From: Nostoc sp. C052
Lineage (GTDB): Bacteria; Cyanobacteriota; Cyanobacteriia; Cyanobacteriales; Nostocaceae
Length of the DNA stretch: 64,000 bases
Assembly (NCBI RefSeq): GCF_013393905.1
Contig: NZ_CP040272.1
Span: 7,201,501-7,265,500 of the forward strand
Direction of reading: 5' to 3'
The translations under genes and the position numbers were made by a program. This document shows positions 1 to 9,119 of the stretch, piece by piece (the first letter of the stretch is position 1; every line of letters begins with the position of its first letter). Under the pieces are notes generated by a model that was not told the DNA's origin, did not search any database, and worked only from the letters and a program-made list of their open reading frames with translations.

Positions 1-1037
1 GTTCAGCTGGGGGTGTATTTGTTGATCGCCTACCGAAAAAGCTGATTATGATCGGCTCTGATATTTTACGCGGGCTATTTGTCATTGGACTTGCCTTTTT
101 ACCAAGGGATTTTCATATACTTCTGCTCATCACTTTTGGGGTTTCCACCGTTACCCAATTTTTTGCCCCAGCTGAACAAGCGGCGATTCCTTTACTGGTG
201 AAGCGAGAGGGTCTAATTGCAGCTAATGCGCTGTTTACTAGCACAATGATGGGTGCTTTGATTGTCGGTTTTTTGTTAGGAGATCCACTGCTGAGTTTGG
301 CTGAAACTGGGATAGCTAAAAACTATGGGCCAGAATTAGTGGTGGCGCTACTATACTTGTTGTCGGCTGTAGTTATGCTGCCGATTCACTTTCGAGAAAA
401 AAAATCATCGAGCGAAATTCTAGGCGATCGCATCGACCTTTGGGCAGACTTTAAAGAAGGCTTACGCTACCTCAAGAAAAACCGTTTGGTGTTAAATGCA
501 ATGCTGCAAACTACAGTTTTATACTGCGTCTTTGCCGCCTTGATGGTACTTGCCCTTCCCTTAGCAGAAAAGTTTGGTTTACAAGGAAAACAATCTGGAC
601 GCTTTATCGCCGCAGTGGGAATTGGTATGGTTATAGGTGCTGGCATTTTGGGTCATTGGGGCGAAAAAACGCATCACAAACCTTTACCTTTAATCGGCTT
701 TTTGGGTATGGCACTCATTTTGGGCGTGGTTTCCTTCACCAACAGTCAAGTATTAGCACTCGGATTTTGTATTTTACTGGGTGTGAGTGGTTCTCTAATT
801 GGTGTACCAATGCAAACTCTCATTCAGCAGCAGACTCCACCAATTATGCATGGTAAGGTTTTTGGCTTTCAAAATCATGCCGTTAATATAGCTCTTTCCG
901 CACCACTGGCAATTACAGGCTGGTTAAATCAAGAGTTTGGTTTGCGAATTGTCCTGATCGGCATGAGTCTTGTGGTTGCATTTGTTGGTATTTGGGCTTG
1001 GAAAAATACCCGCAATGTCTTGCAAGACGTAATTTAA
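1..1037 (+). CDS. MFS transporter, 3' part (partial gene)
   Basis: C-terminal part of a major facilitator superfamily exporter; the reading frame is open to the left window edge (in frame from base 3), so the start lies upstream. Just inside the edge is GGVFVDRLPKK, matching the conserved MFS loop 2-3 motif (G-x3-DR-x-RR type). The rest is a series of hydrophobic helices with a cytoplasmic linker around the HFREKKSS stretch. It resembles the MFS_3/EntS-like exporters of small molecules such as siderophores, but no substrate can be read from the sequence. A methionine at base 48 would be an internal residue, not the start. Family assignment is firm, function is inferred. Confidence 0.85.
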   Translation, partial: SAGGVFVDRLPKKLIMIGSDILRGLFVIGLAFLPRDFHILLLITFGVSTVTQFFAPAEQAAIPLLVKREGLIAANALFTSTMMGALIVGFLLGDPLLSLAETGIAKNYGPELVVALLYLLSAVVMLPIHFREKKSSSEILGDRIDLWADFKEGLRYLKKNRLVLNAMLQTTVLYCVFAALMVLALPLAEKFGLQGKQSGRFIAAVGIGMVIGAGILGHWGEKTHHKPLPLIGFLGMALILGVVSFTNSQVLALGFCILLGVSGSLIGVPMQTLIQQQTPPIMHGKVFGFQNHAVNIALSAPLAITGWLNQEFGLRIVLIGMSLVVAFVGIWAWKNTRNVLQDVI

Positions 1038-1174
1038 TTAATGTAGGCTAATAATCTAGCTTTAATATTTAGATATTAGATATATATGAAATTATCGGAA
1101 TTTAATTGAAGTTTTCCATTAAAATGAAATCTTAACTACAGAATTCAGCATTAACTTTAGCTATAGTCTGAGGT

Positions 1175-3070
1175 TTGACCGTGCCATCGCTTTCCCAAAT
1201 TAGTCTCCCACAAACCGAGAATCACAAACAGTCGCGTAATTCTAGCCCGCCAATCGTGCCCAAACGTGCATCTGGCGGTTTTGCTCTGCTTGACAGCCTT
1301 CATCGCCACGGCGTTGATTATATTTTTGGTTATCCCGGTGGAGCAATTTTACCAATTTATGACGACCTGTATAAGGTAGAAGCAACTGGTGCTATTAAGC
1401 ACATTCTCGTGAGACACGAACAAGGTGCAGCCCACGCTGCTGATGGTTACGCCCGTGCCACAGGGAAAGTCGGAGTCTGCTTTGGTACTTCTGGGCCAGG
1501 AGCAACTAACTTGGTGACAGGCATCGCCACCGCCTACATGGATTCAATCCCGATGATTGTAGTCACGGGACAGGTAGCACGTCCGTCGATTGGTACAGAT
1601 GCGTTTCAAGAAACCGATATTTACGGAATTACCCTACCGATCGTCAAACACTCTTATGTAGTGCGTGACCCCAAAGACATGGCGCGAATTGTCGCCGAAG
1701 CCTTCCACATCGCTAGTACTGGGCGTCCAGGGCCAGTTTTGATTGATGTCCCCAAAGATGTGGCCTTAGAAGAATTTGACTATGTACCTGTAAAACCAGG
1801 TTCAGCCAAATTACGCGGTTATCGTCCCACTGTCAAGGGAAATCCCCGGCAAATTAATGCCGCCATCCAGTTGATTACCGAAAGTCGCCGGCCGCTATTG
1901 TATGTCGGTGGTGGTGCGATCGCAGCTGGTGCCCATGAAGAAATCAAACAACTAGCTGAATTATTCGATATCCCAGTCACCACAACCTTAATGGGGATCG
2001 GTGCATTTGACGAACATCATCCCCTCGCTTTGGGAATGTTGGGGATGCACGGAACCGCTTACGCTAACTTCGCCGTTAGTGATTGTGACTTGCTGATTTG
2101 CGTCGGCGCTAGATTTGACGATCGCGTTACAGGCAAGTTAGATGAATTCGCCTCCCGCGCCAAAGTAATTCACATTGATATCGATCCGGCAGAAGTCGGC
2201 AAAAACCGCATTCCCGAAGTCCCCATCGTCGGCGATGTCAAGAACGTTTTAGTAGACTTGTTGCGTCGATGCAAAGAAGCAGGCGTCAAGACCACACCGA
2301 ATCAAAACCAAGAGTGGCTGAATCTAGTTAATCGTTGGCGCGAAGAATATCCTCTCATCGTGCCGCACCATCCCGACAGCATTTCACCCCAAGAAGTGAT
2401 TGTAGAAGTCAGCAACCAAGCGCCCCACGCTTTCTACACCACAGATGTGGGACAACATCAAATGTGGGCAGCACAATTCTTGAAGAATGGCCCAAGGCGC
2501 TGGATTTCTAGTGCTGGTTTGGGAACGATGGGTTTTGGCTTACCTGCGGCGATGGGTGCGAAAGTGGCATTTCCTGATGAAGAAGTCATCTGTATCAGTG
2601 GTGATGCTAGTTTCCAAATGTGTTTACAGGAACTAGGAACCCTTGCACAGTATGGGATAAATGTCAAGACAATAATTATCAATAACGGTTGGCAAGGGAT
2701 GGTACGCCAGTGGCAACAAGCCTTCTATGGTGAGCGTTACTCATGCTCCAACATGGAAGTAGGGATGCCAGATGTAGAGTTATTGGCAAAAGCCTACGGG
2801 ATTAAAGGGATGGTAATTAGCGATCGCAGTGAATTAAAAGATGCGATCGCCGAAATGTTAGCACACAAAGGCCCAGTGATCTTAAATGCCCACGTCACCA
2901 GAGACGAAAACTGCTATCCAATGGTAGCCCCTGGCAAGAGCAACGCTCAAATGGTCGGCTTGCAGAAGCAAGCGCCGAAAGCTGCATCAGAGCCAGTTTA
3001 TTGTAGTCACTGCAATGCTAAAAATGCTCCTACTCACAATTTCTGTGCTGAGTGTGGGACAAAGTTGTAA
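1175..3070 (+). CDS. ilvB: Acetolactate synthase large subunit with C-terminal zinc ribbon
   Basis: Catalytic subunit of acetohydroxyacid synthase, a thiamine-diphosphate enzyme that condenses pyruvate with pyruvate or 2-oxobutyrate in valine/leucine/isoleucine synthesis. The N-terminal TPP domain carries the catalytic glutamate (VRHEQGAAHAADGYARATG, about residue 80). The central FAD-type domain and the C-terminal TPP/Mg motif (SGDASF...IINN, about residue 475) are intact. Odd feature: after the normal end, a linker leads to a four-cysteine zinc ribbon (YCSHC...FCAECG, about residues 607-630) not found in the E. coli enzyme. The start is TTG at 1175; GTG at 1181 is equally possible. The regulatory subunit ilvN is not in the window. 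Confidence 0.93.
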   Translation: MTVPSLSQISLPQTENHKQSRNSSPPIVPKRASGGFALLDSLHRHGVDYIFGYPGGAILPIYDDLYKVEATGAIKHILVRHEQGAAHAADGYARATGKVGVCFGTSGPGATNLVTGIATAYMDSIPMIVVTGQVARPSIGTDAFQETDIYGITLPIVKHSYVVRDPKDMARIVAEAFHIASTGRPGPVLIDVPKDVALEEFDYVPVKPGSAKLRGYRPTVKGNPRQINAAIQLITESRRPLLYVGGGAIAAGAHEEIKQLAELFDIPVTTTLMGIGAFDEHHPLALGMLGMHGTAYANFAVSDCDLLICVGARFDDRVTGKLDEFASRAKVIHIDIDPAEVGKNRIPEVPIVGDVKNVLVDLLRRCKEAGVKTTPNQNQEWLNLVNRWREEYPLIVPHHPDSISPQEVIVEVSNQAPHAFYTTDVGQHQMWAAQFLKNGPRRWISSAGLGTMGFGLPAAMGAKVAFPDEEVICISGDASFQMCLQELGTLAQYGINVKTIIINNGWQGMVRQWQQAFYGERYSCSNMEVGMPDVELLAKAYGIKGMVISDRSELKDAIAEMLAHKGPVILNAHVTRDENCYPMVAPGKSNAQMVGLQKQAPKAASEPVYCSHCNAKNAPTHNFCAECGTKL

Positions 3071-3095
3071 CACTGTGTTCTCTGCTTTAGAACCT

Positions 3096-3198
3096 CGTTT
3101 CCAGCCTGAGGCTGGAAACGCTGCTCCTGGAGGCTCTGCCGCGAGTTCGAGAGGCGGAGTCTCAACGACAAACATTCCCAGTCGGAGACTGGGAACGA
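3096..3198. repeat. Triple-hairpin intergenic repeat
   Basis: Three successive palindromes fill the gap between two convergent genes. The first (3096-3120) has 11-bp arms CGTTTCCAGCC / GGCTGGAAACG around TGA. The second (3130-3163) has arms GAGGCTCTGCC / GGCGGAGTCTC allowing G-U pairs. The third (3175-3195) has arms TTCCCAGTC / GACTGGGAA around GGA. This is typical of dispersed palindromic repeats in Nostoc-type genomes. It could also stop transcription from both sides, although no long T-run follows. Confidence 0.8.
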
Positions 3199-3259
3199 GA
3201 TAATATCTAAAAGCTTGTACTAGGCTATTTTTCAACTGAAGTTGACTCAGCACTCTTGA

Positions 3260-4537
3260 TTAATTTTTCCCATTTGGACGCTGAATAATCGTCTCCACTA
3301 CCCGCCGCTTGGCTTTTGGATCGATACCTACTAAACGTACATACTCACCGCTATATTCTGTGAGAGTTGATTCCAAATTTGAGATTGCATCAGACTCAGC
3401 ATCAATGTGGCTGTTAACACAACTTTGCCAAGAACCTGTGCGAAAACGGCGCTCATCTACGTGTTCAATACTAATTTTGTAACCCTGAGATAATAATTGC
3501 CGAATCTGTTCTTGTGTCTCTAGGGTCAAATGTGGACTTGATGCTTGTTGTTTTTGCTGGAATCCATTAGTTTTTACTTCTGGAGTTGCGCCATTTGATG
3601 GCTTACTAGTTGGTGTGACAGCAGCAGGTGGTGCAGATTGATAATAATTTCTGCCTCGATTTAGTCGGTTGTACTCATCAACCAATTGGGAATTTTCTAC
3701 CCGTTTGTGTTCGCCAACCATCAAGTTACCAGACTCGATTAAGTGAGACAAGGTGAAATTGGGCTTTTTAAATTCTGGTGGCCCTTCAGCACTGTTAACC
3801 ACACTCAGAGATACCTGCTCAAAACCAACTTTATGGATATAGTTGCGGATTTGTTCGTCATAAATGCGCGATCGCAAAGCGCTAAAAAAGTCAATGGACT
3901 GATTGATAAAAGTATCAACTAGCTGTTCAACTTCCCGTGGTGACAATCCATCGGGTTCAAAAATCCCCTTGACAATTCCCACCTTGTCATCTCTATCTGG
4001 TTCCCAGTAAAATTTATCCATCCGTCCATCCCGAATTAACGGTGCATAGAGGGTAGAAAAATCATTACCTGTGACGATAATCGGCACACGATTTAAAGGC
4101 GTGGAATCATAGCTTCCTGGCAACTGCACATCTGTAGGATTATCAGCAATATTCATCAGTGTGGCATTTACCAACTGGGTATTTACAGTATATTGAGTGC
4201 CTTCATCAAAGCGTCCAGCGCCAGCATCTAAATCGTTAATCATCAGTACACACATTTTGCCGCGTACTTTAATGAGTTCTGCTGTTTCGCGATAGCGCAG
4301 CCGAATCAACCGCGCTGGATCTCCTGCATCTGGACTTTCTAATTCGCCGCCAGATATTAGAGTCACCTCAATACCCATTTTTTCAAAGACTAACTCACAT
4401 TGAAATGTTTTGCCCTCACCTTTGCGTCCATGAATTCCCAATATCAAGGGTACTCGCACGCCAGGAAGCTTCAAAAAGTTTTTAGTGATGTGGACAGCAA
4501 GTTTGTCCAAAAAGCGAGGAGCGATGTAGTAACCCAT
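3260..4537 (-). CDS. rca: Rubisco activase with SSUL domain
   Basis: AAA+ ATPase that remodels inhibited Rubisco. Walker A is HGRKGEGKTF (about residues 36-45), Walker B is MCVLMINDLDAG, and a sensor-1-like IIVTGNDF follows. The AAA+ module spans about residues 1-290. After a Gln/Pro/Ala-rich linker comes a C-terminal domain (about 335-420, with ISIEHVDERRFRTGSW and YVRLVGIDPKAKRRV) that matches the Rubisco-small-subunit-like (SSUL) domain of cyanobacterial activases and CcmM. In the family, SSUL docks the protein to Rubisco in carboxysomes. Only one cysteine is visible in this SSUL. No rbcLXS genes are nearby, so the gene stands alone. Confidence 0.93.
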   Translation of the reverse strand: MGYYIAPRFLDKLAVHITKNFLKLPGVRVPLILGIHGRKGEGKTFQCELVFEKMGIEVTLISGGELESPDAGDPARLIRLRYRETAELIKVRGKMCVLMINDLDAGAGRFDEGTQYTVNTQLVNATLMNIADNPTDVQLPGSYDSTPLNRVPIIVTGNDFSTLYAPLIRDGRMDKFYWEPDRDDKVGIVKGIFEPDGLSPREVEQLVDTFINQSIDFFSALRSRIYDEQIRNYIHKVGFEQVSLSVVNSAEGPPEFKKPNFTLSHLIESGNLMVGEHKRVENSQLVDEYNRLNRGRNYYQSAPPAAVTPTSKPSNGATPEVKTNGFQQKQQASSPHLTLETQEQIRQLLSQGYKISIEHVDERRFRTGSWQSCVNSHIDAESDAISNLESTLTEYSGEYVRLVGIDPKAKRRVVETIIQRPNGKN

Positions 4538-4663
4538 GAGCTTATGTTATGAAGAATTAACACTTCTAAGGTTAATGTTAAGTTTTTTTGGGGGATAGCG
4601 ATCGCTTTTCTTTCACATAGAACAAAGTTTAGCTTTGCGCCGGCATCCTTTTAGCTATTCCTA

Positions 4664-5128
4664 TTAACTGACGATTTTTCGGCTAATGGCATCTCCAATC
4701 TCCATCAGTATCTCTTCCTCTTCTGGAGTAAATTCGTAGGGAACTGGCTTGGCAATGCCCAAAGTACCATGCAATTGGCCATTCAGCATTAGCGGTACGG
4801 TGATAGAACCTTCTACCTTGGTTTCCTTTGCCGAGGGTCTGGCCACACCCGATTCATCGGTTTGCAAGTTGCAAATCTGCACAGGTCGCTTACGTTCGGC
4901 AGCGACACCAGCCATTCCTTTGCCAATGGGAATTACCGTCATTTTAGGCAATAGGAATTCTGGAATGCCCTGGTAAGCCTTTAGGTGCAACAACTGGCTA
5001 TCTTGATCTAGGGTATGGATAGTACCTGTAGAACAGTCGAAAGCAGCCAGGATTTCGGTCAGCAGGCGGTTCCAGTCGATGGCTGGGTCTGCCAGGGCAT
5101 AAAAAATTGCTTTGGTATCTGAAGTCAT
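4664..5128 (-). CDS. GAF domain protein
   Basis: Single-domain protein of 154 residues. A GAF fold covers roughly residues 15-150: IHTLDQDSQLLHLKAYQG, then IGKGMAGVAAERKRPVQICNLQ, then GSITVPLMLNGQLHGTLGIA. There is no output domain and no obvious chromophore-binding cysteine in the bilin position, so it is likelier a small-molecule or redox-sensing GAF than a phytochrome-like one. It lies between rca and a membrane-protein gene on the same strand, with gaps over 40 bp that do not prove an operon. Domain call is firm, role unknown. Confidence 0.8.
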   Translation of the reverse strand: MTSDTKAIFYALADPAIDWNRLLTEILAAFDCSTGTIHTLDQDSQLLHLKAYQGIPEFLLPKMTVIPIGKGMAGVAAERKRPVQICNLQTDESGVARPSAKETKVEGSITVPLMLNGQLHGTLGIAKPVPYEFTPEEEEILMEIGDAISRKIVS

Positions 5129-5171
5129 AGTGGTATTAACAATTCAAAATTCAAAAATAAATTAAGTTTGA

Positions 5172-5618
5172 TTAAAAACGCAAAAACGATTTGACTAGTA
5201 CAATTCCTCCAACCAAGGCAAAAATTGATCCTAAGCCGGTCAACATAATGGGTAAAAACCATAAACTTAGCCAAGAGTTGATTATGGCCGAATCTGGCTT
5301 TTGAGGATTGTATAATATTTCTACCTGTTGACCTTTAATATATTCTGGTGGGTTGGTGGCTGTTCTTGCTTTAAAAATCGTTGTTTCACCAGAACGAGCG
5401 GTAAATTTCACCACTGGATAGTAGACATAAGAAGTACGACCCTTCTTATCAGTTGATGAACTTTTCACCAAATCCATTACTGTCCCTTGTGCTGGTATTG
5501 CCGAGGTAACAAAGGAACGAGTATTTAGTCCAATAATTATACCTGTGATGGTAAGTATGCTGCCAACACCACCAAATATTGAACCAAATATACGAAATAA
5601 CTTTGTATCTTGATTCAT
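5172..5618 (-). CDS. DUF3592 membrane protein
   Basis: Small membrane protein (148 residues) with a hydrophobic helix at about residues 10-32 and a second near the C terminus (about 118-143). Between them is a soluble beta-rich segment with the DUF3592 pattern: GTVMDLVKSSSTDKKGRTSY, YYPVVKFTARSG, then GQQVEILYNPQKPDSA. Members are found in many bacteria and have no established function. The AT-rich start region contains a short overlapping frame that I regard as spurious. Confidence 0.75.
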   Translation of the reverse strand: MNQDTKLFRIFGSIFGGVGSILTITGIIIGLNTRSFVTSAIPAQGTVMDLVKSSSTDKKGRTSYVYYPVVKFTARSGETTIFKARTATNPPEYIKGQQVEILYNPQKPDSAIINSWLSLWFLPIMLTGLGSIFALVGGIVLVKSFLRF

Positions 5619-5668
5619 AAAATATTAAAAATTTGAGTATAGTAATTCTCTGCAATGCTCATTCATAT

Positions 5669-6856
5669 CTACATCAATTCCATCTCCTGTAACCCTTGGC
5701 GTAGCCTCTTCGCTTCTTCAGGATTAGACCTTTCATGAAGAGCGATCGCTTTTCTAAAAGCTGTTAAACTATCTTGATGATTGCCCACTTTCAGCAATAC
5801 TACTCCTAAATTTTGGTAGGCTTCGGCATAGTTGGGATTTAACGCGATTGCATTTTGATAACAGGTGATCGCATCTATAAATAAACCCAAAGCTTTAAAT
5901 GTCATCGCCAGATTATAATGCCCAACAACAAAAGTCGGGTCAATTTTCAAAGTTGTGGCGTAAGCAGTTTTTGCACCGTTTAAATCTCCTGCTGCTTTGA
6001 GTAAGTTACCCAAGTTGTTGTATGCTCCTAACTTAAGCATGGGGTAAATTGGCAATTTGATGGCAGCTTGATAATGAGAAATAGCCTGTGGAAATTTTTG
6101 TAACCGACTGTAAGCAATGCCTAAATGATAGTGGAGTTCATATAAAATATCGTAGTTTTCTTCAGCAACAGTGATGCCTCGCCGAAGTAACTCCATACCT
6201 TGGGTAATTTTCCCAGTTTCTACATACAATGCCCCTAATTTACTGCAAACATAAGGGTCATCAGGATGAGTCGCGAGAAACCCTTCCATTGCCGTAGCGG
6301 CTTTGGCATATTTGTTATTTTGAGCGATCGCATTTTTTTGATATCCTGTGTGTAAAAGTGCCACGCCTGGTAAATAACCTACTTGCCAATGGGGTTCTTT
6401 GGTTAAAATTGCTGACACACTATCATCCACTAAGGCATGGTAAGGACGGTCAAAACGAATATCTGGATGATTGCGGAATAGTCTAGAAACTAGAGAATAG
6501 GGGGATTGTTCTGCACCAACTTCTTGGCGGACGAGGTTGATTAGCAGATATTCATCGCTAGCGATCGCCTCTTGCAACTGCGGTACAATTCCTGATGTTA
6601 GAGTTTCATCAGCATCTAATACTAAAATCCAATCACCACTGACATATTGTAGAGCGGCATTGCGGGCAGCACTGAAGTCATTACACCATTTAAAATGATG
6701 CACTTTTGCGCCGAGTTGTTGAGCAATATAGGGAGTGCGATCGATTGAGCCTGTATCCAACACTACCATTTCATCCACTACTTTTCTGACACTGTTCAGG
6801 CATTTAGGTAGTGTTGCTGCTTCGTTTTTCACAATCATGCACAGACTCAAACTCAT
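5669..6856 (-). CDS. Family 2 glycosyltransferase with TPR repeats
   Basis: N-terminal GT2 domain (about residues 1-200) opening with LSLCMIVKNEAATLPKCLNS and carrying the metal/nucleotide-sugar motif LVLDADET. Then come about five tetratricopeptide repeats (residues about 205-385), for example YNNLGNLLKAAGDLNGAKTA and AYQNLGVVLLKVGNHQDSL. The architecture resembles SunS-type and other protein- or cell-surface-modifying GT2-TPR enzymes; acceptor and sugar are unknown. The last codons (plus strand 5698-5721) include a short GC-rich stretch resembling dispersed cyanobacterial palindromes (GGCGTAGCC core), translated as EEAKRLRQG. Confidence 0.85.
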   Translation of the reverse strand: MSLSLCMIVKNEAATLPKCLNSVRKVVDEMVVLDTGSIDRTPYIAQQLGAKVHHFKWCNDFSAARNAALQYVSGDWILVLDADETLTSGIVPQLQEAIASDEYLLINLVRQEVGAEQSPYSLVSRLFRNHPDIRFDRPYHALVDDSVSAILTKEPHWQVGYLPGVALLHTGYQKNAIAQNNKYAKAATAMEGFLATHPDDPYVCSKLGALYVETGKITQGMELLRRGITVAEENYDILYELHYHLGIAYSRLQKFPQAISHYQAAIKLPIYPMLKLGAYNNLGNLLKAAGDLNGAKTAYATTLKIDPTFVVGHYNLAMTFKALGLFIDAITCYQNAIALNPNYAEAYQNLGVVLLKVGNHQDSLTAFRKAIALHERSNPEEAKRLRQGLQEMELM

Positions 6857-6897
6857 AATTTAAAAATTGGGAGTGGGGAGTGGAGAGTGGGGGATAT
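6857..6897. repeat. G-rich low-complexity tract
   Basis: A run of GGGAGTGGGGAGTGGAGAGTGGGGG type lies directly upstream of the glycosyltransferase start. It is one of several such intergenic tracts in this window and may be read through as a transcribed leader. No function is visible. Confidence 0.5.
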
Positions 6898-7008
6898 TCC
6901 CTTGTTTTTGAAATAGGTTAGCTGCTTTCTGTAAATCTGCGTATATTGGTTGCTCATGCAGAGAAGCAATCTTATATTATCTCGAATCTCGTGAGTAGTC
7001 TAATAACT

Positions 7009-7038
7009 ACAAAAATGCCCTCATGTTAAGAGGGCATT
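7009..7038 (-). terminator. Rho-independent terminator of the aminotransferase gene
   Basis: Perfect 9-bp stem AATGCCCTC / GAGGGCATT (7014-7022 and 7030-7038) with a 7-nt loop. Read on the minus strand it is followed by a T-rich tail, about 75 bp after the stop codon of the aminotransferase gene. It is placed and oriented as an intrinsic terminator. Confidence 0.75.
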
Positions 7039-7111
7039 GTTATTGCTAAATCAAAAAGGTGGAGTGAAAAAGTTGGAGAGTTGCTAAATTATCCTCACAA
7101 ATAAAAACTAA

Positions 7112-8278
7112 CTAAATACGCGATTTGACAAATTTCTCTAACCTATCTATCCCCTTTTCAATCGTCGCCAAATCTGTGGCGTAGGAAAGGCGAATGTTGT
7201 CATCAGCGCCAAAGGCAATTCCGGGAATGACTGCAACTTGATGTTCTTCCAACAAAGCGTCACAAAATTCTAGGGATTTTAGACCGGTTTTGCTGATATC
7301 TGGGAACAGATAAAACGCGCCGTCTGGTTTTGCGGTACTCAAACCGGGAATGGCGTTGAGTCTGTCTAGCATTACCTGGCGGCGTTTGGCGAAGGCTTGG
7401 CGCATTTCTTCGACACAATCTTGAGAACTTTGTAGCGCTGCGATCGCACCATATTGGGCAAAGGTACACACGTTAGATGTACTATGCCCTTGGATGGTAC
7501 TGGCTGCTTTAATGATTTCCACAGGCCCCGCTAAATAACCAAGTCTCCACCCAGTCATAGAATAAGCTTTCGCAAAGCCATTACTAATCAAAGTGCGGTC
7601 AAAAATTTCCTTCCCAAGAGAACCGATGCTGATATGTTCTGCACCGTCGTAGAGAATCTTTTCGTATATCTCATCAGAGACAACAAAGATATCTGCATCA
7701 ACTACTACCTTCGCCAGTGCTTTGATTTCATCTGGCGTGTAAACCATCCCTGTGGGATTAGATGGGGAGTTGAGGATAAATAGCTTTGTTTTCGGCGTGA
7801 TTGCTTTACGAAGTTGTTCGGGAGTAATTTTATAACCCGTCGTTGCATCTGTGGGCACAATTACCGAAACCCCACCGACCAAAGTCACCATTTCGGGATA
7901 ACTTAGCCAGTAAGGTGCAGGGATAATTACCTCATCACCTGGATCGATTAGCGCCACGATCAAGTTGTACAGAGAATGCTTACCGCCATTGGTGACGATG
8001 ACATTCTCAGACTTGTAATCAAGACCGTTATCAATTTTAAGCTTATGGGCGATCGCTTCCCTTAACTTTGGTTCTCCGGCTGCTGCACCATATTTGGTTT
8101 TGCCTTCTTCCAAAGCTTTGACTGCTGCGGCTTTAATATGCGCTGGGGTATCAAAATCTGGTTCTCCAGCGCTAAAACTACAAACATCTATTCCCTCTGC
8201 CTTCAGTGCCTTAGCCTTGGCTGCGATCGCTAAGGTTAATGAAGGTGTTACCTGACTTACTCTTGCTGCCAGCTTCAT
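7112..8278 (-). CDS. aspC: Aspartate aminotransferase (class I PLP)
   Basis: PLP-dependent fold-type I transaminase interconverting aspartate/2-oxoglutarate and oxaloacetate/glutamate. Visible motifs: SFSAGEPDFDTPAHI near the N terminus, NSPSNPTGMVY, VVSDEIYEKILYDG, and the Schiff-base lysine in NGFAKAYSMTGWRLGYLAG. This is the 1-gamma (thermophile/cyanobacterial) type of about 388 residues. I place the start at the ATG ending at 8278 (MKLAARVSQ), where family homology begins. An upstream ATG at 8407 would add 43 low-complexity residues encoded partly by a G-rich intergenic repeat, so it is unlikely to be used. Confidence 0.9.
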   Translation of the reverse strand: MKLAARVSQVTPSLTLAIAAKAKALKAEGIDVCSFSAGEPDFDTPAHIKAAAVKALEEGKTKYGAAAGEPKLREAIAHKLKIDNGLDYKSENVIVTNGGKHSLYNLIVALIDPGDEVIIPAPYWLSYPEMVTLVGGVSVIVPTDATTGYKITPEQLRKAITPKTKLFILNSPSNPTGMVYTPDEIKALAKVVVDADIFVVSDEIYEKILYDGAEHISIGSLGKEIFDRTLISNGFAKAYSMTGWRLGYLAGPVEIIKAASTIQGHSTSNVCTFAQYGAIAALQSSQDCVEEMRQAFAKRRQVMLDRLNAIPGLSTAKPDGAFYLFPDISKTGLKSLEFCDALLEEHQVAVIPGIAFGADDNIRLSYATDLATIEKGIDRLEKFVKSRI

Positions 8279-8450
8279 TCTTACTATTTTTGGCAAATCT
8301 TTCACTGATCTAAGGATATCCCAGAATCCATACCAAGATTTGCTTTTTCTGAATTTGTTGGAGACTGGGGATCGGGGAGTGGGAAAGAATTCTTGACTCT
8401 TAACCATGTATCTTGTATAAACTTAATTTTAGAATAAAATCAGTGTTTAT

Positions 8451-9119
8451 ATGCAGGTTAAGAAACTTTTCATTGCATCTTCTCTATTAATTACTAGTCT
8501 TTTTATACCGAATGCTGCCATTGCTCAAAATCGCGGTACTCCGGGAAAATTTGACTTTTATGTACTGACACTTTCTTGGTCGCCAGATTATTGTGCAACA
8601 AATGGCACACGTGACCCGCAGCAGTGTGGTTCTGGAAGGAAACTTGGTTTTGTACTACATGGTTTGTGGCCGCAGTACCAAACTGGCTACCCAGCTAATT
8701 GTTCCACGCAAAAATTACCGCCGGAAGTAAAACGGCAGTTTCCCAATTTGTATCCTAGTAATAAGCTTTACGATCATGAATGGGAAAAACATGGTACTTG
8801 TTCTGGGAAAACTCCTGCGGAATACTTGGGATTGAGTAAAAAATTAAAAGATGCGATCGCTATTCCCGCAGCTTACAATCGCCCTAATAAACCCGTGCGT
8901 ACCACAATTACAAATTTTAAAAATTCATTTGTGAGTGCGAATAATCAAATTACTGCTGATGGTGTAGCACCTTTTTGTTCTGGTTCAGGAAGATTTTTAC
9001 AAGAAGTCTTCTTTTGTTATTCCAAAAATGGCGAACCTGGTATTTGTAGCGCGGAAATTTTGAAGCGCTCAAAAACAAGTTGTGGTCAGCCAGATTTCTT
9101 ATTGAGAAACGTTCGATAA
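8451..9119 (+). CDS. Secreted ribonuclease T2 family protein
   Basis: Acid-type endoribonuclease of the T2/S-RNase family, 222 residues with a signal peptide (hydrophobic to about residue 24, cleavage near AIAQN). Both active-site segments are intact: CAS I, FVLHGLWPQY (catalytic His) and CAS II, DHEWEKHGTCSG (catalytic Glu, Lys, His). Several cysteines are placed for disulfides. It should act in the periplasm or outside the cell, degrading RNA to 2',3'-cyclic nucleotides. It lies divergent from the aminotransferase across a short gap. RNase T2 proteins are sporadic in bacteria. Confidence 0.9.
   Translation: MQVKKLFIASSLLITSLFIPNAAIAQNRGTPGKFDFYVLTLSWSPDYCATNGTRDPQQCGSGRKLGFVLHGLWPQYQTGYPANCSTQKLPPEVKRQFPNLYPSNKLYDHEWEKHGTCSGKTPAEYLGLSKKLKDAIAIPAAYNRPNKPVRTTITNFKNSFVSANNQITADGVAPFCSGSGRFLQEVFFCYSKNGEPGICSAEILKRSKTSCGQPDFLLRNVR

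Noticed and set aside
8279..8407. N-terminal extension of the aspartate aminotransferase from the upstream ATG
   Set aside because: The 43 extra residues are encoded by low-complexity repeat-like DNA and lie before the conserved family start at MKLAARVSQ.
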